From positions 248,001 to 312,000 of the forward strand of contig JAHJME010000009.1 in assembly GCA_018821435.1 (NCBI GenBank): 64,000 nucleotides of DNA. The letters run 5' to 3'. Positions within the stretch are counted from its first letter, which is position 1. The number at the start of each line of letters is the position of its first letter. A program made the position numbers and the translations under genes. Under the pieces are notes generated by a model. That model worked only from the letters and a program-made list of their open reading frames with translations, made no database searches and was not told the origin of the DNA. The DNA is from Alphaproteobacteria bacterium. Its GTDB lineage: Bacteria; Pseudomonadota; Alphaproteobacteria; Caulobacterales; Caulobacteraceae. Of the stretch, positions 38,821 to 47,739 are shown piece by piece.

Positions 38821-40278
38821 TCAGCTCTGTTGGTCGATGAAAGCCTGGTGGGTCTCGCGCAGCACGCCGCGCCGAGGCCGGCCGTTGCCGGTCAGTTCGC
38901 CTCGCGCCGGGTCGAAGGGCGGAGCGCCCCGCCATCGGGCGACCTGGGCGTAGGTCGGAAGCTGGGCGTTGGCGCGGGCGACAGCGGCCTGGAGAGCTTC
39001 GGGCCGCAGATCGCCGCGCGATGGCACAATCACGGCGCAAAGCTCTGGTGCGCCTTCGCCGAACACCACCGCTTGCCCGATCTCGGGCTGAGCCAGCAGT
39101 TCGCTCTCAACCCACTCCGGCGCGATGTTGCGACCGAAGGCGGTGATCAGCACGTTGGACTTGCGGCCCGACAACGCCAGGAAGCCGTCGTCGTCCAGCG
39201 TCCCGACGTCGCCCGTCCGCAGATGGCCACTCGGCGCCGGCGCACCGACGTAGCCCAGGAACGGAGAGGGCGAGATAATGATCTCCCCGTCGCTGGCCAT
39301 CGTCACGCTGAGGTGCGGCAGCACCTGCCCGACCGTGCCGGTCCGCTCGGCGCGCGGCGTGTTCAATGCGACGACGGAAGCACATTCGCTCAGCCCGTAG
39401 CCCTCATAGACCGGGATGCCGACTCCTTGCGCCGTCTCGATCAGCCGGGGCGACAGCTTGGCGCCGCCCACCGCCACGAGTTGGAGGCTGGGAAGCCGCA
39501 GGCCGGTGGTCGCGAGATGGGCGGTCAACGCCCGCAGCAGCTCCGGCACCAGGATCAGACTATTGATCCCCAGCGCCTCGACCACGGCCGTGAGCTGGCC
39601 GATGTCGGGCCGTAGTCCATCGGCAAAGCCCAGATCGGCCAACCCGAGGGCATGATAGCAACCGCCCGCCAAGAGTGTCGGATAGAGACCGGCGACGTTC
39701 TCCAGCAACACGCCTAGGGGAAGCACCGCCAGATGGCGTCCTGCGAACTCGGCGCCGATCACCTCGACCAGGGACAACGCCACGGCCTCCATCTGATCCA
39801 AGGACAGACAGACCCCTTTTGGCGCGCCCGTCGAACCGGATGTGTAGGTCACCTTCGCGGTTCCCAGCGGCAACTCGCGCGGCGCAAATGGCAACAGCTC
39901 TGCCATAACCTCGGCGCCTGCCACGGTGAAGATCGGGGATGTCGCCGCTGCAGGCGGCCGGACCAGCAGGCAAGCGCCCGCGTCGGTCAGCGCATGAAGG
40001 CGCTGCTGTGGTGTGAAGAACACCGGGAGCGGCACGGACGGTCGACCCAACGCCGCCAAGGCCAGATCGATCACCACCCACGCCGGGCCATTGTCGAGGG
40101 CGACGGCGACCGGCCTCGAGGCCGACTCGCCAGCCAGCAGGCCGCCCAGCCAAGCCTTGGCGTGCGCGACTTCCGACACAAGCTCACGCCAACTGAGGCT
40201 GAGGCGCCGCCCGACAAGCGCGGCGTCAAGTGGGCGGGAACGGGCGTGTTCGGAGATCGCCGAGAGAACCCGGCTCAC
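38821..40278 (-). CDS. AMP-binding acyl/aryl-CoA ligase-like enzyme (operon gene 2)
   Basis: The 485-residue member of the ANL adenylate-forming superfamily has the ATP loop VTYTSGSTGAPKGVCLS, then VYEGYGLSECASVVAL, the ribose-binding HLRTGDVGTLDDDGF and the hinge LSGRKSNVLI. The C-terminal Lys region is short (ARGELTGNGRPRR). It would activate a carboxylic acid (fatty or aromatic) as acyl-AMP and transfer it to CoA or a carrier. The start overlaps the hemolysin-family gene by ATGA. The small C-terminal domain suggests adenylate transfer within a dedicated complex. Confidence 0.93.
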   Translation of the reverse strand: MSRVLSAISEHARSRPLDAALVGRRLSLSWRELVSEVAHAKAWLGGLLAGESASRPVAVALDNGPAWVVIDLALAALGRPSVPLPVFFTPQQRLHALTDAGACLLVRPPAAATSPIFTVAGAEVMAELLPFAPRELPLGTAKVTYTSGSTGAPKGVCLSLDQMEAVALSLVEVIGAEFAGRHLAVLPLGVLLENVAGLYPTLLAGGCYHALGLADLGFADGLRPDIGQLTAVVEALGINSLILVPELLRALTAHLATTGLRLPSLQLVAVGGAKLSPRLIETAQGVGIPVYEGYGLSECASVVALNTPRAERTGTVGQVLPHLSVTMASDGEIIISPSPFLGYVGAPAPSGHLRTGDVGTLDDDGFLALSGRKSNVLITAFGRNIAPEWVESELLAQPEIGQAVVFGEGAPELCAVIVPSRGDLRPEALQAAVARANAQLPTYAQVARWRGAPPFDPARGELTGNGRPRRGVLRETHQAFIDQQS

Positions 40279-41030
40279 GGGGCGACGCTCCGCAACCGGC
40301 GAACGGCGCGATCCATGGTCTTGGCCCGGAGACGTTGGCGAAGCAGCGGCAACGCCCGCGAGTCGCCGATTTCGCCGACGAAGATGCGTGGCCGCCGATC
40401 ATAGTAGCTCCCCCATTCACCAGCGTCGCCACCGAGCCGGTCCGGGCTCGCCTGCCCGATGGCGGTCAGGCCGAAGCCCGCCCGGCCCAGGAGCCGCTCG
40501 ACTTCGGGCCGCACGGTCGCCACGGCGAAGCGCCGGCGCCGTTCGGCGGCAAGCCATGGCGCAAGGGCGCTGAACAGGCCCAGCGAGGCATCCGGTGTGT
40601 CGGATGCGAGAGAGCCAATCTCCACGATGCTGTTGCGGTCGACGGGCCGGCCAAACGCCGCGGCCACCTCGTGTTCGACGGGCCTGTCCAGGTATTGCTC
40701 CAGAAACAGCGGTCCATCCTCGGCGAAGCGGAGGCCTGCCGCCGCGAGGATCGGGCCGTCCGCATCATCCGCGCAGAGACAGGCCAGGAGCGAATGGTGC
40801 CGGGGCAGGCAGGCGCCAAACGCCCGCGCGAAGCGGGCTTCCACGAACAACTCGATGTCGCGCCTCCGCTGATGGTCGGCATCGGCGAACAGAACCGTCG
40901 ACTGTCGATCGGACGATGGATCGCGGCGGCATGGCAGGTTCGATGTCGGCAAGGCTTGGCTCAATTCCGGCCTCCGTTGGACGCCCCCACTGCTCTGACG
41001 CCGCCGACATCCAACCGCCTCAAGCGACAC
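40275..41030 (-). CDS. Thermostable hemolysin family protein (operon gene 1)
   Basis: The 251-residue protein starts at GTG 41030; a downstream GTG in STVLFADAD is an alternative because the first 45 residues look unconserved. The core matches the thermostable delta-hemolysin family: RDIELFVEARFARAFGA, LLACLCADDADG, LFLEQYLDRPVEHEV, IVEIGSLASD and WGSYYDRRP. Despite the name, the family has no export signal and a GNAT/acyltransferase-like feel. The consistent coupling with the ligase (overlapping stop and start) suggests it works in the same pathway, perhaps transferring the acyl group. No direct activity is known to me. Confidence 0.85.
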   Translation of the reverse strand: MSLEAVGCRRRQSSGGVQRRPELSQALPTSNLPCRRDPSSDRQSTVLFADADHQRRRDIELFVEARFARAFGACLPRHHSLLACLCADDADGPILAAAGLRFAEDGPLFLEQYLDRPVEHEVAAAFGRPVDRNSIVEIGSLASDTPDASLGLFSALAPWLAAERRRRFAVATVRPEVERLLGRAGFGLTAIGQASPDRLGGDAGEWGSYYDRRPRIFVGEIGDSRALPLLRQRLRAKTMDRAVRRLRSVAP

Positions 41031-41098
41031 GTGGAGAGCTCACCAACGGCCCGTACTGAGCAGCCGACCTCGCAGGCAGACTTGACGCCTCGACAGGA

Positions 41099-41737
41099 CT
41101 ATCCGGCGGCCGACGCCTGACCCGACCGCCGCCGCAGCGACGCCCCGGCCAGGCCGAAGCCCATGATCATCAGCGCCCAGGTCGCGGGCTCGGGCACGGC
41201 GCCGGGCGGCGGCACATCGATCTCCGGGAAGCCGTGGGTGATCTCGGCGGTGATGTGGTCCTTGTTGTCGTAGGTGACGGAGGGGTTGTCCCAGAAGTAG
41301 AGGCGCAGCTCGCCCGTCTCCCAGGCGGTCCCATCGAAGTCCGTGCCCAGCTGCTTGTAGGTCCCGCCGATCTTGCCGACGAGCGAGCCCACGGTGGCCC
41401 AGAAGTTGTCGAACTGCATCGTGCCGAGCGGCTGGCCGATCAGGATGCCGGCGGCATAGCCGCTCTCGTCCGAACCGGTGGCGTAGAGATCGGCCGTCAG
41501 GCCGTTGGCGTTGGACCAGAGCGGGATGCCGCCCGCCGACCAGATGTCTGCGGCGTCCACATGGACCTTCAGGCCCTCGCCAGCGGTCAGGTTGATGCCG
41601 GTGTAGACGCCAAGGTCGCCGTAGAGGCTGTTGTTCTTGGCGTCGACGACGACGGCCGCGGCGTTGGCCTGCACGGCCGCGGCCAGGCTGAGGAGCGCGG
41701 CCAGGCCGGCGATCATGGCGTGTCTAGGCGTGTTCAT
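41099..41737 (-). CDS. PEPxxWA-CTERM sorting-domain protein 2
   Basis: The 212-residue protein starts at ATG 41737, preceded by AAGG. The signal peptide (MIAGLAALLSLAAAVQANA core) is followed by a beta-rich mature domain and the sorting tail VPEPATWALMIMGFGLAGAS plus LRRRSG. It lies 42 bases downstream of another PEP-CTERM gene and 68 bases upstream of the hemolysin-family operon on the same strand, so it may be co-transcribed with either. The exosortase needed for processing is not in the window. Confidence 0.88.
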   Translation of the reverse strand: MNTPRHAMIAGLAALLSLAAAVQANAAAVVVDAKNNSLYGDLGVYTGINLTAGEGLKVHVDAADIWSAGGIPLWSNANGLTADLYATGSDESGYAAGILIGQPLGTMQFDNFWATVGSLVGKIGGTYKQLGTDFDGTAWETGELRLYFWDNPSVTYDNKDHITAEITHGFPEIDVPPPGAVPEPATWALMIMGFGLAGASLRRRSGQASAAG

Positions 41738-41779
41738 GGTTAGACCTTTCAATGTGAGGTGAGCCAGCGGGACTGGCGG

Positions 41780-42508
41780 TCAGATGTGTTGGAGGCGCAT
41801 CGCGCGGCGACGTTGGCGCAGCGTGGCGCCGGCCAAGCCGAAGCCCGCGAGCATCAGGGCCCAGGCGGCCGGCTCGGGCACGGGCGCGGAAGGGTCGCCG
41901 CCGCAGGCCAGTGGCAGATTCGTATGGCAGGGATTTCCGCCGCCGTTGCCGGGGTCGCGGACCATCGGCTCGCCATAGATCCGGAAGGTGTTGCCCGAGG
42001 TGCGGCCCGAGTTGTTGTCGAAGTTCGAGGTTCCGAGCGGCGTGTTGTCCCACGAGGCCCACTCGCCGTTGTAGGTGACCGCACCGTAGAGGTAGAGCCA
42101 GTAGGTCCCGGCCCCCAAGTTCAGGTCCGGGATGGTGAACGTGCTGTCGGTGACGAAGACGTTGTAGAAGTTGAGCGTGTTGAAGTTCGACGACACGGCG
42201 GCGTCGCCCTGCGCCAGGATCGCGCCGAAGCCGAACCTCTCGTCCAGGACCTTCCAGCTCACGGCCTTGATCAGGTCGTTGGAGGCGTTCCAGGCCGCGA
42301 AGTTCACCCCGGTCACGGTCGACGCGGACGCCAGGGTGAAGGTGTTGCCGGCATAGTGAGGCTCGACGTCGTCGTATCCGATCGGCGTGCTGTTGAAGCC
42401 GTAGTCCGACGCCGGGTTCTCATAGAGCACCCCCGCCTCGGCGGCGCCGGCCAGGACCAGCGCCGCGCCCATGGCGGCCGCCGGAATGAGTCGGAATTTC
42501 AAAGCCAT
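41780..42508 (-). CDS. PEPxxWA-CTERM sorting-domain protein 3
   Basis: The 242-residue protein could start at ATG 42514 or 42508; the second is chosen because AGGA then lies five bases upstream and does not overlap the start. The signal peptide ends LVLAGAAEA. The mature domain is rich in Tyr, Asn and Trp (lectin-like beta sandwich flavour: YWLYLYGAVTYNGEWASWDN). The tail is VPEPAAWALMLAGFGLAGAT and RQRRR. It diverges from the AraC regulator across about 165 bases. Surface or matrix localisation is expected. Confidence 0.88.
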   Translation of the reverse strand: MALKFRLIPAAAMGAALVLAGAAEAGVLYENPASDYGFNSTPIGYDDVEPHYAGNTFTLASASTVTGVNFAAWNASNDLIKAVSWKVLDERFGFGAILAQGDAAVSSNFNTLNFYNVFVTDSTFTIPDLNLGAGTYWLYLYGAVTYNGEWASWDNTPLGTSNFDNNSGRTSGNTFRIYGEPMVRDPGNGGGNPCHTNLPLACGGDPSAPVPEPAAWALMLAGFGLAGATLRQRRRAMRLQHI

Positions 42509-42673
42509 GTGCATCCTGCGCCCCCAGACCGGCCCCTTCGGCGCGATCGCTTGATTTCGAGGCTGCTGGCTAAGGCTCTGGCCGGCTGCGAGCTATCACC
42601 TGGTCAGGGGAGAAAAGCCGCGGGCCGCCGGCGGGCAGATCGCGCGCCGCATAGCGTCGTTGCACGGAATGAG

Positions 42674-43684
42674 ATGACTTGGCCGCCCGGCGCGGACAGA
42701 CTTCACCGTGAACCTTACCGCGACGGCCGCCAGACCTTGCTCAACCCGCTGCTCATCGACACCGCCACGGTCGAGCCGTCCGAGCAGTACGCCTGGTACA
42801 CGGACCAGCTCGAGCAGGTGTTCGGGATCAGGTCGGAGCCGGTGCTGACCCGCGCCGGACGCTACAACGCCCGCATCGATGTGCTGGCAAGCTCCCCGCT
42901 GACCTACATGACCTTCCGGGCAGAGAACAACGGCGGCGTCCGCCTGCGCCGGCAGATCTCCCAGGTCGAGTGGGGCCACTACTGCGTCTATCGGGAGTTG
43001 GGCAACGGCATCCTCTTCGACTTGGCGGGCCGCGAGTTCACCACCTCGCGCGGCGACCTTGTCGTCTACGACGGCGACGCCACGATGCGGTCGCGCGCCA
43101 AGGCGAGTTTCAACCACGCCATCTGGATGCTGCCGCGCGCGACGTTGGACCCGCACTTGCCGCTGCTGCCCCGCCCGCTGGTCGTCCACATTCCGGCGAC
43201 CCTGGGACTGACCGGACTGGCAATCGCCTATCTCGACGCCCTGGCCGCGCCGATCGGCGACCTGAGCGACGAGCAGGCGGGGTTGGTCGCCGACAACCTG
43301 GCCCGGTTGATCGCCATCGCCTGCGGCGCGGCCAGCCGCCCGCACGGCGAGGCGATCCGGACCGCCAAGCTCGATCAGATCCGGCAGTATGTGCGCGCGC
43401 ATCTGACCTTGCCGGGTCTCGACCCGGAGATGGCCGCCGGCGGTCTGGGCATGTCCGTCCGCCAGCTGCATCTGCTGTTCGAGCCGACCGGCGAGACCTT
43501 CGGGCAGTACGTGCGCCGCCTGCGCCTGCGCCACTGTCGGCTGGCGCTGGAGAGCCCGCTGACCCGCCAGCGGTCGGTGGCGGACATCGCGTTCAGCTGC
43601 GGGTTCGCCAGCCTGCCGACCTTCTACCGCGCCTTCCAGGCCGAGTTCGGCCTCGCGCCCGGTGATCTCCGCCCCGCGGCCTGA
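42674..43684 (+). CDS. AraC-family transcriptional regulator
   Basis: The 336-residue protein has an N-terminal sensor region (about 40-200) and a C-terminal double helix-turn-helix with RQLHLLFEPTGETFGQYVRR and the family signature VADIAFSCGFASLPTFYRAF (second HTH). ATG 42674 is the first plausible start; longer in-frame extensions run antisense through the PEP-CTERM gene. It diverges from PEP-CTERM gene 3, which it may control. The sensor half resembles cupin-like AraC-binding domains for small organic ligands. Confidence 0.93.
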   Translation: MTWPPGADRLHREPYRDGRQTLLNPLLIDTATVEPSEQYAWYTDQLEQVFGIRSEPVLTRAGRYNARIDVLASSPLTYMTFRAENNGGVRLRRQISQVEWGHYCVYRELGNGILFDLAGREFTTSRGDLVVYDGDATMRSRAKASFNHAIWMLPRATLDPHLPLLPRPLVVHIPATLGLTGLAIAYLDALAAPIGDLSDEQAGLVADNLARLIAIACGAASRPHGEAIRTAKLDQIRQYVRAHLTLPGLDPEMAAGGLGMSVRQLHLLFEPTGETFGQYVRRLRLRHCRLALESPLTRQRSVADIAFSCGFASLPTFYRAFQAEFGLAPGDLRPAA

Positions 43685-43787
43685 GCTCTGCGCGCAATGA
43701 GATCGCGACCTGCGCCCGCCGAGACGACACGCGACCTGGCGCCATGGTCCAAGGATCGCGCGCGCGACGCGTGGGAGAGGCGACCGA

Positions 43788-44912
43788 TTGACCAAAGCGG
43801 CCAGCAAAGCGATGGCGACGCTTCGGCACCTGGCCGCGCTGCGCCTGCCGCCGGCGCTCGTCTTCGAGGCGGTGACGCGCAGCCTCAAGGACATCGCCCC
43901 GTTCGAGACAGCGACCCTGGTCACCTATGGTCCCAACCTGGAGCCGACCGATTCCTTCCTGACCCATGAGATCTCGCCGGACGTCACCCGCCAGTACTTC
44001 ACCCGCTGGTACAACCGTGAGGAACGCCTCTACGTCCCCGACCACGCCCAGGCCGCGTCCGGCCGGGCGCCGGACGTCTTCGCCGTCAGCGCCTATGCGC
44101 CGCAGATCGCCGAGACAGAGCTTTACGACGAGGTCTGGCGTCATCTGGGGTTCCGGCACATGGCCGCCCTGACCTTGCGCCAGGGCGGACAGGCCGCAGC
44201 CCACATGGGCCTCGGTCGGCCGACCGGCCCGGACTTCACCGCCACGGACTTGGACCGGCTCGCGGCCGCCGCCGACTTTGCCGCCATGGCCGTGAGCGGT
44301 GGGCCTGCCGGCGAGGGCTGGTTGGAGACCGACGCCCTGGTCGAGATCGAGACAGCGCTCATCGTCGCCGACGCCCACGGCGAACCCCAGCAACTCTCGT
44401 CCATCGCCTGGCGCCTGTTGCAGTGGGCCTGCCTGGCGCACCAGGACGAAACCGTCGTCCGGGCGTGCCTGGCGGGCAATGGCCACAACGACGTCTACGG
44501 CTGGGCGCGTCCGATCCTGGCCGAACTGGCGCGGCGCGTCAGCGCGGGCTTCAAGGGACAGCCCGCCCCGCCGGCCCTGCTGCGCCGCCGCTCGCGTCAC
44601 GGCGAATTCGTGCTGAGGGCCTTCGCCCTGCACCAGGGCCTCCCCGGCGGCGACGTCGACCACATCGCCGTGGAGATCCAGCGCCATGCCCCGCTCGAGG
44701 TTCGCCTGTTCGCATCCGACCTGTTCCGCAGCTTCACGACGCAGGAGCAGCTGGTCGCCCGCCTGCTGGTCCGCGGCGAAAGCCAGGGCGAGATCGCCCG
44801 CATCCTGGGTGTCAGCCCGCATACGGTCGTCAGCCATGTGCGCAACGCCTATCGCCGAACCGGGGCGAGCAACCGGGAGACCCTGATCGCCGCCCTCCTG
44901 CCCCGCCCTTGA
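43788..44912 (+). CDS. LuxR-type transcriptional regulator
   Basis: The 374-residue protein starts at TTG 43788, fixed by the strong ribosome site GGGAGAGG at 43773-43780. Residues 20-190 resemble a GAF/PAS-like ligand domain (FETATLVTYGP, VWRHLGFRHMAALTL). The C terminus is a LuxR helix-turn-helix: EQLVARLLVRGESQGEIARI, LGVSPHTVVSHVRNAYRR and TGASNRETLIAALL. No acyl-homoserine lactone pocket motifs are evident, so it is an orphan LuxR-type regulator. Neighbours give no clear target. Confidence 0.9.
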   Translation: MTKAASKAMATLRHLAALRLPPALVFEAVTRSLKDIAPFETATLVTYGPNLEPTDSFLTHEISPDVTRQYFTRWYNREERLYVPDHAQAASGRAPDVFAVSAYAPQIAETELYDEVWRHLGFRHMAALTLRQGGQAAAHMGLGRPTGPDFTATDLDRLAAAADFAAMAVSGGPAGEGWLETDALVEIETALIVADAHGEPQQLSSIAWRLLQWACLAHQDETVVRACLAGNGHNDVYGWARPILAELARRVSAGFKGQPAPPALLRRRSRHGEFVLRAFALHQGLPGGDVDHIAVEIQRHAPLEVRLFASDLFRSFTTQEQLVARLLVRGESQGEIARILGVSPHTVVSHVRNAYRRTGASNRETLIAALLPRP

Positions 44913-44961
44913 CGCCCCCCGCGTAAGGTCCCCACGTCTTCCCCTTCGGGAGGACGAGATC

Positions 44962-46380
44962 ATGGACATGCAAGGCATCCTGGCGCGCCAGAAGGCCGCC
45001 CACCTGCGTGACGGCGCGCCGACGGCCGAGCAGCGGATCGAGCGCCTCGACCGCTGCGTCGCCCTGCTGGTCGATCACGCCAAGGCCATCGAGGACGCGC
45101 TGAACACCGACTTCGGGTCGCGGTCGCGCGAGGCCACCGCCTTCACCGACGTCGCCGCCTCCATCGGGCCGCTGAAGCACGCCAAGGCGCACCTCGCCAG
45201 GTGGATGGCGCCCGAGAAGCGCAAGACCACGCCGGCGATCCTGGGCCTGTTCGGCGCCAAGGCCGAGGTCCGCTACCAGCCCAAGGGCGTGGTGGGGATC
45301 ATCAGCCCCTGGAACTTCCCGGTGAACCTGACCTTCGCGCCCCTGGCCGGGGTGCTGGCCGCCGGCAACCGGGCGATGATCAAGCCGTCCGAGTTCACCC
45401 CCGCCACGTCCGAGCTGATGAAGACCATGTTCGGCAAGGTGTTCTCCGAGGAGGAGATCGCGGTGGTCACCGGCGGCCCCGAGCTCGGCGAGGCGTTCGC
45501 GCACCTGGCCTTTGACCATCTGATCTTCACCGGCGCCACGTCCATCGCCCGCCACGTCATGCGCGCGGCGGCCGACAACCTGGTGCCGCTGACGCTGGAG
45601 CTGGGCGGCAAGAGCCCGGTGATCCTGGGCAAGTCGGCCGACATCGGCGTGGCGGCCGCGCGGATCATGAACGGCAAGACGCTGAACGCCGGCCAAATCT
45701 GCCTGGCCCCCGACTATGTCCTTGCCCCGCACGACAAGCTGGACAGCTTCGTGGCCGCCGCCCAGGCCTCGGTCGCCAAGATGTTCCCGACCATCAAGGA
45801 CAACCCCGACTACACGTCCATCGTCGCCCAGCGGCACTACGAGCGGATCACCGGCTACATCGACGACGCCCGCGCCAAGGGCGCCCGCATCGTCGAGCTG
45901 AAGCCCGACGGCGAGGATTTCTCCCAGCAGGAGCATCGCAAAATCCCGCCGACCCTGATCCTGGAGCCCACCGACGACATGAAGGTGATGCAGGAGGAGA
46001 TCTTCGGCCCGGTCCTGCCGGTGAAGACCTATCGCAGCGTGGACGAGGCCATCGGTTACGTGAACGGCCACGACCGGCCGCTGGGCCTCTACTATTTCGG
46101 CGACGACGCGGCCGAGCGCGAGCAGGTGCTCCGCCAGACGACGCCAGGCGGGGTCACGATCAACGACGTGATCTTCCACGTGGCGCAGGAGGAACTGCCC
46201 TTCGGCGGCGTCGGGCCGTCAGGGATGGGCAGCTATCACGGCGTCGACGGCTTCCGCGAGTTCAGCCACCGCAAGGCGATCTACACCCAGATCAAGAAGG
46301 ATATCGGCCCGCTCCAAGCCATGCGTCCGCCCTACGGCCCGGCGATTCGGAAATACCTGGCGGGACAGCTGAAGCGCTGA
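44962..46380 (+). CDS. Coniferyl-aldehyde-dehydrogenase-type aldehyde dehydrogenase
   Basis: The 472-residue NAD(P)+-dependent aldehyde dehydrogenase has the cofactor motif FTGATSIARHV, catalytic Glu in ELGGKSPV, nucleophile Cys in NAGQICLAPDYVL and the C-terminal EELPFGGVGPSGMGSYHGV. Among ALDH groups, NAGQICLAPDY with a short length is typical of coniferyl aldehyde dehydrogenases and fatty aldehyde dehydrogenases. It would oxidise aromatic or long-chain aldehydes to acids in the cytosol. A palindromic repeat follows its stop. Confidence 0.95.
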   Translation: MDMQGILARQKAAHLRDGAPTAEQRIERLDRCVALLVDHAKAIEDALNTDFGSRSREATAFTDVAASIGPLKHAKAHLARWMAPEKRKTTPAILGLFGAKAEVRYQPKGVVGIISPWNFPVNLTFAPLAGVLAAGNRAMIKPSEFTPATSELMKTMFGKVFSEEEIAVVTGGPELGEAFAHLAFDHLIFTGATSIARHVMRAAADNLVPLTLELGGKSPVILGKSADIGVAAARIMNGKTLNAGQICLAPDYVLAPHDKLDSFVAAAQASVAKMFPTIKDNPDYTSIVAQRHYERITGYIDDARAKGARIVELKPDGEDFSQQEHRKIPPTLILEPTDDMKVMQEEIFGPVLPVKTYRSVDEAIGYVNGHDRPLGLYYFGDDAAEREQVLRQTTPGGVTINDVIFHVAQEELPFGGVGPSGMGSYHGVDGFREFSHRKAIYTQIKKDIGPLQAMRPPYGPAIRKYLAGQLKR

Positions 46381-46390
46381 GGCAGCCTAC

Positions 46391-46416
46391 TCAATCCCCG
46401 CGCGTGCGGGGGTGAG
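46391..46416. repeat. Interspersed palindrome, copy 2
   Basis: TCAATCCCCGCGCGTGCGGGGGTGAG: stem CCCCGC (46396-46401), loop GCGT, GCGGGG (46406-46411). It sits in the 47-base gap between the convergent aldehyde dehydrogenase and DUF1476 genes, where it could act as a bidirectional transcript end. The same stem occurs at 36282, 63658 and 63723. Confidence 0.75.
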
Positions 46417-46427
46417 GTCGGGAAACC

Positions 46428-46751
46428 CTAGTTCCCGGCCTTCACGCTCTCGCGGGCCTGGGCCAGCAGCTCGGCCATCTTCATACGGACTTCGCCTTCG
46501 GACACGGCCACGCCGGAGCCCTTGAGGTCCTCGAACACCTTGCGGAACACATCCTCGTCGCCCGGCAGCTCAAGGTCGGACTTCACCACCGCCTTGGCGT
46601 ATTCGTCGACGTGCGGCGCTTCCAGACCCATCAGCCCGGCGGCCCATTGGCCGAGGGCGCGGTTGCGGCGCGCGTGCGCCCGGAAGTCCTGCTCCTGGTC
46701 GAGGGCGAACTTACGCTCGAAGCCTTGTTCGCGGTCGTCGAAGGTCGTCAT
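46428..46751 (-). CDS. DUF1476 protein (F1-ATPase inhibitor zeta subunit family)
   Basis: The 107-residue protein begins MTTFDDREQGFERKFALDQE and continues FRAHARRNRALGQWAAGLMG, the conserved core of the alphaproteobacterial zeta subunit. In Paracoccus its N-terminal region inserts into F1-ATPase to stop ATP hydrolysis. Four-helix bundle character is evident throughout. It diverges from purC, an arrangement also seen in other alphaproteobacteria. The inhibitory N terminus is present, but whether it inhibits here depends on experiment. Confidence 0.93.
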   Translation of the reverse strand: MTTFDDREQGFERKFALDQEQDFRAHARRNRALGQWAAGLMGLEAPHVDEYAKAVVKSDLELPGDEDVFRKVFEDLKGSGVAVSEGEVRMKMAELLAQARESVKAGN

Positions 46752-46840
46752 CGTGTCCTAGCAGTCAGCTTCTTAGAGCGGGCGATCCCATATCGTGCGC
46801 CGAACGGGGCCGCAATGGAAAGCGGCAACCGCCGACGAGT

Positions 46841-46869
46841 TTGCGCCGCGGCGTCGCACACGCTATTTT
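46841..46869 (+). promoter_or_regulatory. Promoter for purC transcript (or for a short leader RNA)
   Basis: TTGCGC (46841-46846) and TATTTT (46864-46869) are 17 bases apart. The predicted transcript start is near 46876, about 108 bases before the purC ATG. The transcript would immediately run into the terminator-like hairpin at 46907-46936. Confidence 0.5.
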
Positions 46870-46906
46870 TGCCACGCCTGAATGGGGCGAGAGGCCGAGT
46901 CGGACC

Positions 46907-46936
46907 CGCGCGCGAGGATCAGCCGCGCGCGTTTTT
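46907..46936 (+). terminator. Intrinsic terminator signature inside purC leader
   Basis: CGCGCGCG (46907-46914) pairs with CGCGCGCG (46924-46931) around a nine-base loop, followed by TTTTT (46932-46936) and another T-rich stretch. It lies 48 bases upstream of the purC start and after the only good promoter in the intergenic region, so it would act as an attenuator or end a short RNA of about 60 bases. Confidence 0.7.
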
Positions 46937-46983
46937 CGTTTTGCCGATGCGGACAAGTCCTCGCCCATGGAGAAGGCTCTAAG

Positions 46984-47739
46984 ATGACCCGCCGTAAGAA
47001 GATCTACGAGGGCAAGGCCAAGATCCTTTACGAAGGACCTGAGCCGGGCACGCTGATCCAGTACTTCAAGGATGACACCACAGCTTTCGACGCCACCAAG
47101 AAGGCGGTCCTCGAAGGCAAGGGTGTGATCAACAATCGCATCAGCGAATACATCATGACGAAGCTGAACTCGATCGGGGTTCAGAACCACTTCATCAAGC
47201 GGCTGAACCTGCGCGAGCAGCTCATCAAGGAGGTGGAGATCATCCCCCTCGAGGTGGTGTGTCGCAACGTCGCGGCCGGCTCGCTGTCGACGCGCTACGG
47301 CCTGCCCGAGGGCCAGGCCCTGCCGCGCTCCATCATCGAGTTCTACCTGAAGGACGACAAGCTCCACGACCCGATGGTGTCCGAGGAGCACATCACCGCG
47401 TTCAACTGGGCCTCGACCCAGGAGATCGACGACATGATGGCGGTCACCCTGCGGGTGAACGACTTCCTGACCGGCTTGTTCGGCGGCGTCGGCATCACCC
47501 TGATCGACTTCAAGATCGAGTTCGGCCGGATCTACGAGAACGAGTTCGCCCGCATCATCCTGGCCGACGAGATCAGCCCCGACAGCTGCCGCCTCTGGGA
47601 CTCGATCACCAACGAGAAGCTCGACAAGGACCGGTTCCGCCGCGACCTGGGCAATGTGATCGAGAGCTACACCGAGGTTGCGCGCCGGCTCGGGATCATG
47701 AAGGAGATGCCCACCGTGATTCAGGGGGGCCTCCACTAG
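46984..47739 (+). CDS. purC: Phosphoribosylaminoimidazole-succinocarboxamide synthase
   Basis: The 251-residue ATP-dependent enzyme joins CAIR and aspartate to give SAICAR. Family blocks: [16 protein letters not shown] at the start, [37 protein letters not shown] and LIDFKIEFG followed by [16 protein letters not shown] 46984 matches the canonical N terminus; the frame is open upstream to an ATG at 46882, which would add 34 basic residues and is not favoured. It overlaps purS by one base (TAGTG). Confidence 0.97.
   Translation: MTRRKKIYEGKAKILYEGPEPGTLIQYFKDDTTAFDATKKAVLEGKGVINNRISEYIMTKLNSIGVQNHFIKRLNLREQLIKEVEIIPLEVVCRNVAAGSLSTRYGLPEGQALPRSIIEFYLKDDKLHDPMVSEEHITAFNWASTQEIDDMMAVTLRVNDFLTGLFGGVGITLIDFKIEFGRIYENEFARIILADEISPDSCRLWDSITNEKLDKDRFRRDLGNVIESYTEVARRLGIMKEMPTVIQGGLH

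Noticed and set aside
41759..42673. Long N-terminal extension of the AraC regulator
   Set aside because: The extension lies antisense to a clear PEP-CTERM gene and has shadow-type composition; ATG 42674 gives a normal AraC length.
46882..46983. N-terminal extension of PurC from ATG 46882
   Set aside because: PurC proteins begin at [10 protein letters not shown]; the extension is arginine-rich and spans a terminator-like hairpin, so it is treated as leader sequence.
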